From: Neisseriales bacterium
GTDB taxonomy: Bacteria; Pseudomonadota; Gammaproteobacteria; Burkholderiales; UBA11063
NCBI GenBank assembly: GCA_003538525.1
Contig: DPRZ01000179.1
Location: forward strand, 1 to 5,841
Length of the DNA: 5,841 nt
Direction: 5' to 3'
The notes under the pieces were generated by a model. The model was not told where the DNA came from. It worked only from the letters and a program-made list of their open reading frames with translations, and made no database searches. A program made the position numbers and the translations under genes. This document shows positions 5,180 to 5,841 of this stretch, one piece after another. Every line of letters starts with the position of its first letter. Position 1 is the stretch's first letter.

Positions 5180-5841
5180 ATGACTACCACCGTTTTAACT
5201 CAAAATGAAGCTACGAAATTAAATAAATTCTGGCGTGCCTGTAATTATCTAGCTGCAGGCATGATTTACTTGCGTGAAAATGCGCTCCTCGAAGAACCAC
5301 TGCAAAAAGAACACATCAAAGAACGTTTACTTGGTCACTGGGGCTCAGCTCCTGGGCTAAGTTTTATCTACACCCATTTAAATCGTGCGATCTTAAAACA
5401 CGATGTTGAAATGATTTATATTGCAGGTCCTGGACATGGAGCTCCTGGTGTAATTGCACCAGTTTATTTGGAAGGTTCTTATACCGAGAAATATCCTGAC
5501 ATTACATTAGATCGCACAGGTATGCAAACTTTGTTCAAAAAATTCTCATTCCCAGGCGGCTTAGGCAGTCACTGTACACCTGAATTACCGGGTTCAATCC
5601 ATGAAGGTGGTGAACTTGGCTATAGCGTATCTCACGCTTATGGTGCTGCATTTGATAATCCACAACTAATCGTTGCGGCTGTAGTTGGTGATGGCGAATC
5701 TGAAACTGGTCCACTAGCAACTGCTTGGCATAGCAATAAATTCTTAAACCCAATTACCGATGGTGCGGTATTACCAATTTTACATTTAAACGGTTACAAA
5801 ATTAACAACCCTTCAATTTTATCGCGGGTATCCCATCAAGA
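5180..5841 (+). CDS. xfp: Phosphoketolase, N-terminal part (cut by window edge)
   Basis: Thiamine-diphosphate enzyme that splits xylulose 5-phosphate, and often fructose 6-phosphate, with phosphate to give acetyl phosphate plus glyceraldehyde 3-phosphate or erythrose 4-phosphate. The window holds 220 complete codons of a protein that is normally about 790 residues, so most of the PP-binding domain is present and the pyrimidine-binding and C-terminal domains are not. Family marks are [19 protein letters not shown] (51-69), AGPGHGAPG (82-90), [20 protein letters not shown] (124-143), [18 protein letters not shown] (144-161), the cofactor-binding [19 protein letters not shown] (170-188) and [10 protein letters not shown] (202-211). 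The reading frame is intact throughout. It is divergent from the peroxiredoxin gene and has its own promoter and leader. Whether it prefers xylulose or fructose phosphate cannot be told from this part. An acetate kinase or transaldolase gene may follow, but lies outside. Confidence 0.96.
   Translation, partial: MTTTVLTQNEATKLNKFWRACNYLAAGMIYLRENALLEEPLQKEHIKERLLGHWGSAPGLSFIYTHLNRAILKHDVEMIYIAGPGHGAPGVIAPVYLEGSYTEKYPDITLDRTGMQTLFKKFSFPGGLGSHCTPELPGSIHEGGELGYSVSHAYGAAFDNPQLIVAAVVGDGESETGPLATAWHSNKFLNPITDGAVLPILHLNGYKINNPSILSRVSHQ

Noticed and set aside
5535..5753. Minus-strand open frame of 72 codons
   Set aside because: It is antisense to the conserved cofactor-binding region of phosphoketolase and its protein sequence resembles no family; a shadow frame.

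Overview
The window is a compact, AT-rich stretch of bacterial chromosome that looks like a low-GC gammaproteobacterium. The evidence is a Rep-type (not PcrA/UvrD-type) SF1 helicase, a symmetric Ap4A hydrolase ApaH, and a chorismate lyase UbiC, which implies ubiquinone. Shine-Dalgarno and sigma-70-like signals are clear. I cannot name the genus. There are no tRNAs, rRNAs, insertion sequences, CRISPR arrays or phage genes, and no sign of a defence or mobile system.

Layout from left to right. (1) A rep helicase gene on the minus strand fills 1-1995; its start is inside but the last few codons and stop lie beyond the left edge. (2) An 89-base divergent spacer (1996-2084) holds two candidate promoters facing opposite ways whose -10 and -35 boxes overlap. 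(3) apaH and ubiC follow on the plus strand as an overlapping pair; ubiC most likely starts at a GTG inside the end of apaH. (4) A short convergent spacer (3376-3485) contains a strong hairpin that, from the side of its T-run, terminates the minus-strand gene. (5) Two minus-strand genes come next: a NIF3/YbgI-family dinuclear-metal protein (3486-4229) and, upstream of it, a typical 2-Cys peroxiredoxin (4310-4942), separated by a UUCG-loop intrinsic terminator. (6) A 237-base divergent spacer (4943-5179) holds the peroxiredoxin promoter, an extended -10 promoter for the rightmost gene, and a 10-bp hairpin in that gene's leader. (7) The first 220 codons of a phosphoketolase gene run off the right edge.

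Functionally these are independent housekeeping or metabolic genes rather than one system: DNA replication restart (Rep), alarmone/nucleotide clearance (ApaH), the first committed step of ubiquinone synthesis (UbiC), an uncharacterised metal hydrolase-like protein (NIF3), peroxide removal (peroxiredoxin) and acetyl-phosphate formation from sugar phosphates (phosphoketolase). Peroxide handling and quinone supply suggest respiratory life, while phosphoketolase adds a pentose-phosphate bypass to acetyl phosphate. I found no convincing undescribed system. The most interesting points are the interlocked divergent promoters, the structured phosphoketolase leader, the unusual length distribution in UbiC, and the peroxiredoxin's overoxidation-sensitivity motifs.
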